A DNA stretch of 64,000 nt from contig NZ_JBHRXV010000011.1 in the NCBI RefSeq assembly GCF_042648405.1, forward strand, positions 186,001 to 250,000, given 5' to 3'. Positions 62,433-64,000 of the stretch are shown piece by piece. The translations under genes and the position numbers were made by a program. Positions within the stretch are counted from its first letter, which is position 1. Each line of letters begins with the position of its first letter. The DNA comes from Sphingoaurantiacus capsulatus. GTDB taxonomy: Bacteria > Pseudomonadota > Alphaproteobacteria > Sphingomonadales > Sphingomonadaceae. The notes beneath the pieces were generated by a model, which made no database searches, was not told where the DNA came from, and saw only the letters and a program-made list of their open reading frames with translations.

Positions 62433-63281
62433 TTGAGCCAGATCACCGTCGGCGCGCTGCAGCTCGCCTTCACTGACGACATCGACGCGAACATCGCCGC
62501 GGTTTCCGAACTGATCCGCGAGGCGGCGGGGAAGGGCGCCAAGCTCATCCTGCCGCCCGAGCTGTTCGAGGGGCCCTATTTCTGCCGCACGCAGGACGAG
62601 GGGCATTTCGCCAGCGCGCAGCCGGTCGACCGCCACAAGGCGGTGCTGGCGATGCAGAAGCTCGCCGCCGAGCTGCAGGTCTATATCCCGACCAGCTTCT
62701 TCGAGGCAGACGGCCATCATCACTACAACAGCCTCGCGATGATCGACGACAAGGGCGCGGTGATGGGCGTCTACAGAAAAAGCCATATCCCGGACGGCCC
62801 CGGCTATTCGGAGAAATTCTACTTCCGGCCCGGCAACACCGGCTTCAAGACGTGGAAGTCGCCCTATGGGGTGATCGGCGCCGGGATCTGCTGGGACCAA
62901 TGGTATCCGGAGACCGCCCGGACGCTGATGCTGATGGGTGCGCAGATCCTGCTGTTCCCGACCGCGATCGGCACCGAGCCGCATGACCCCGACCTCGACA
63001 CCAGCCGGCTGTGGCGCCGCGCGATGATCGGCCATGCCGTGTCGAACGTCGTGCCGGTGGTGGCGTCGAACCGCATCGGCACCGAGCATGGCCAGCGCTT
63101 CTACGGGCACAGCTTCATCTGCGACGAGCGCGGCGACATGCTGGCGGAATTCGGCGCGACGGAGACCGGCGTGCTGACCGCGACGCTTGACCTCGAACAG
63201 GCCCGCCGCCACCGCGCCGCCTTCGGCTTCTTCCGCGACCGCCGGCCCGACCTCTACGGCCGGCTGGCACAGGACATCTGA
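62433..63281 (+). CDS. aguB: N-carbamoylputrescine amidase
   Basis: 282 aa nitrilase-superfamily enzyme that hydrolyses N-carbamoylputrescine to putrescine. Catalytic triad: Glu in LPPELFEG (about 42-49), Lys in YRKSHIPDG and Cys in GAGICWDQWYPE (about 148-159). TTG start with AAGGAG 8 nt upstream. Completes the agmatine route of putrescine synthesis with aguA. Confidence 0.95.
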   Translation: MSQITVGALQLAFTDDIDANIAAVSELIREAAGKGAKLILPPELFEGPYFCRTQDEGHFASAQPVDRHKAVLAMQKLAAELQVYIPTSFFEADGHHHYNSLAMIDDKGAVMGVYRKSHIPDGPGYSEKFYFRPGNTGFKTWKSPYGVIGAGICWDQWYPETARTLMLMGAQILLFPTAIGTEPHDPDLDTSRLWRRAMIGHAVSNVVPVVASNRIGTEHGQRFYGHSFICDERGDMLAEFGATETGVLTATLDLEQARRHRAAFGFFRDRRPDLYGRLAQDI

Positions 63282-63288
63282 CGATTCT

Positions 63289-63324
63289 CCCTCTCCCCGC
63301 CGGGGAGAGGGTCTGGGTGAGGGG
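63289..63324. repeat. Solo hairpin-plus-tail repeat related to DUF559-cassette arms
   Basis: Hairpin CCCTCTCCCC-GC/CG-GGGGAGAGGG (63289-63311) followed by TCTGGGTGAGGGG, the same hairpin then G-rich tail order as cassette 1's arms. It lies just before folK. Confidence 0.75.
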
Positions 63325-63343
63325 AGCGAGCGAAGCGAGCTGC

Positions 63344-63841
63344 ATGGACGCTAACGTCATCATCGCGCTCGGTTCGAACCGTCGCCACGGCCGTTATGGC
63401 CCACCGGCGCTTGTGGTGACCGCCGCGATCGAGGCGCTGGGCGCGCACGGCATCCGTGTCGACTGCCGCTCGCGCATCCATGCGACCGCACCGGTCGGGC
63501 CCAGCGATCGCACGTTCGCGAATGCGGTGATCGCGGCGCAGACTTCGCTGTCGCCGCATGACCTGCTCGCCGCGCTCAAGGAGATCGAACGCGACTTCGG
63601 CCGGCGGCGCGGGCGGCGCTGGGGGGCGCGGGTGCTCGATCTCGACATCATCGCCTATGGGGACACGGTCCTGCCGTCGCGCGCGGTGTGGCCGGGCCGG
63701 CACGGGCTGGCGATCCCGCACCGGGCGATGCATCTGCGCGATTTCGTGCTGCTACCGATGCGGGAAGTGGCGCCCGACTGGCGTCACCCGCTGTTCAATC
63801 GCACGGTTCGGCAGCTGGTCGCGCGGGGTTGGCGGGCCTGA
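63344..63841 (+). CDS. folK: 2-amino-4-hydroxy-6-hydroxymethyldihydropteridine pyrophosphokinase
   Basis: 165 aa. Folate pathway kinase that pyrophosphorylates hydroxymethyl-dihydropterin. MDANVIIALGSNRRHG start, TAPVGPSDRTFANAVI, then RRWGARVLDLDIIAYG and the IPHRAMHLRDFVLLPM substrate motif. ATG 63344 fits family N-termini; the open frame reaching 63317 runs through the repeat. Related in pathway to pabBC at 43345. Confidence 0.94.
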   Translation: MDANVIIALGSNRRHGRYGPPALVVTAAIEALGAHGIRVDCRSRIHATAPVGPSDRTFANAVIAAQTSLSPHDLLAALKEIERDFGRRRGRRWGARVLDLDIIAYGDTVLPSRAVWPGRHGLAIPHRAMHLRDFVLLPMREVAPDWRHPLFNRTVRQLVARGWRA

Positions 63842-63901
63842 CGACGTAGTGAACGAGCGGCGCCACGAAGAGCACCGTCGATCAATGGGGAGAGTGATGT
63901 G

Positions 63902-64000
63902 ATGCGGTGGCTTGCGGCTTTGCTGATGTGCTTCGGGCTGACGGCCGCGGCGGTAGCGCAGCCGGCGCCCACGCGGGTGGCGATTCTGGGCGTCGAACAC
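63902..64000 (+). CDS. Secreted protein, 3' end cut by window
   Basis: Only 33 residues are visible: a signal peptide (MRWLAALLMCFGLTAAAVAQP) followed by PTRVAILGVEH. Too short to identify a family. ATG 63902 overlaps the GTGATG region after folK. Confidence 0.55.
   Translation, partial: MRWLAALLMCFGLTAAAVAQPAPTRVAILGVEH

Overview
The window is about 64 kb of a GC-rich (roughly two-thirds GC) alphaproteobacterial chromosome, most likely a sphingomonad (Sphingomonas or a close relative). The reasons are a GcrA cell-cycle regulator, a class I PHA synthase, the MetZ sulfhydrylation route to methionine, the rpmF-plsX-fabH-ihfA-merR cluster, a CIRCE-controlled groESL operon and frequent GTG/TTG starts with 1-8 bp overlaps. 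Almost everything is core metabolism. Mobile content is limited to small repeat elements and one very small insertion at a tRNA gene.

Layout. 1-4.1 kb: a truncated dicarboxylate/amino-acid symporter, an exported M20 amidohydrolase, metZ and apaG. 4.1-7.8 kb (minus strand): a secreted DUF3617 protein, hslO, argF and argD, with an intrinsic terminator in the argD leader. 7.9-9.5 kb: a Phd/PemK-type toxin-antitoxin pair convergent with an orphan ABC-2 permease. 9.5-19.1 kb: gcrA, an exported alpha/beta hydrolase, phaC, alaC, a repeat-bounded DUF559 nuclease cassette, hom, glpX and recJ. 19.2-22.5 kb: tRNA-Glu, a rhodanese-ChrB fusion with chrA, a DsbB-like membrane protein and DUF1003. 22.5-25.7 kb: an SDR, a metallo-beta-lactamase-fold hydrolase, a SIMPL protein and two GlsB-type small membrane proteins. 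26-31.6 kb: an RND pump (adaptor and permease) plus DUF445. 31.7-38 kb: an aspartate aminotransferase, a MerC-like protein, a Fur/Zur regulator, dxs, a second DUF559 cassette, tlyA and tRNA-Leu. 38-43.3 kb: trigger factor with an unusual tail, a GGDEF protein and groESL. 43.3-50.8 kb: fused pabBC, a hydrolase, MAPEG, rpmF-plsX-fabH-ihfA-merR, and marR with an enoyl-CoA hydratase. 50.8-58.3 kb: a nested-palindrome element, tesB, a lipoprotein methyltransferase, an ABC-F ATPase, a two-component system and a D-threonine-aldolase-like enzyme. 58.5-59.5 kb: tRNA-Gln with a small island bounded by a copy of the tRNA 3' end. 59.6-64 kb: ppx, rlmE, aguA, aguB, folK and a truncated secreted protein.

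The most unusual content lies between the genes. First, there are two independent copies of a roughly 0.4 kb element made of perfect 35-43 bp inverted repeats around a single DUF559 (Vsr-like) nuclease gene. Solo hairpins like its arms lie near 62.4 and 63.3 kb. This looks like a REP/RAYT-like arrangement with a different nuclease. Second, a 271-bp element at 50761-51031 has three nested perfect or near-perfect stems that can fold into a three-way junction. Third, a roughly 0.9 kb one-gene island lies between the tRNA-Gln 3' end and a diverged 34-bp copy of it exactly 900 bp downstream. Five GTCAT-type intergenic palindromes form a separate dispersed repeat family, mostly at gene ends.
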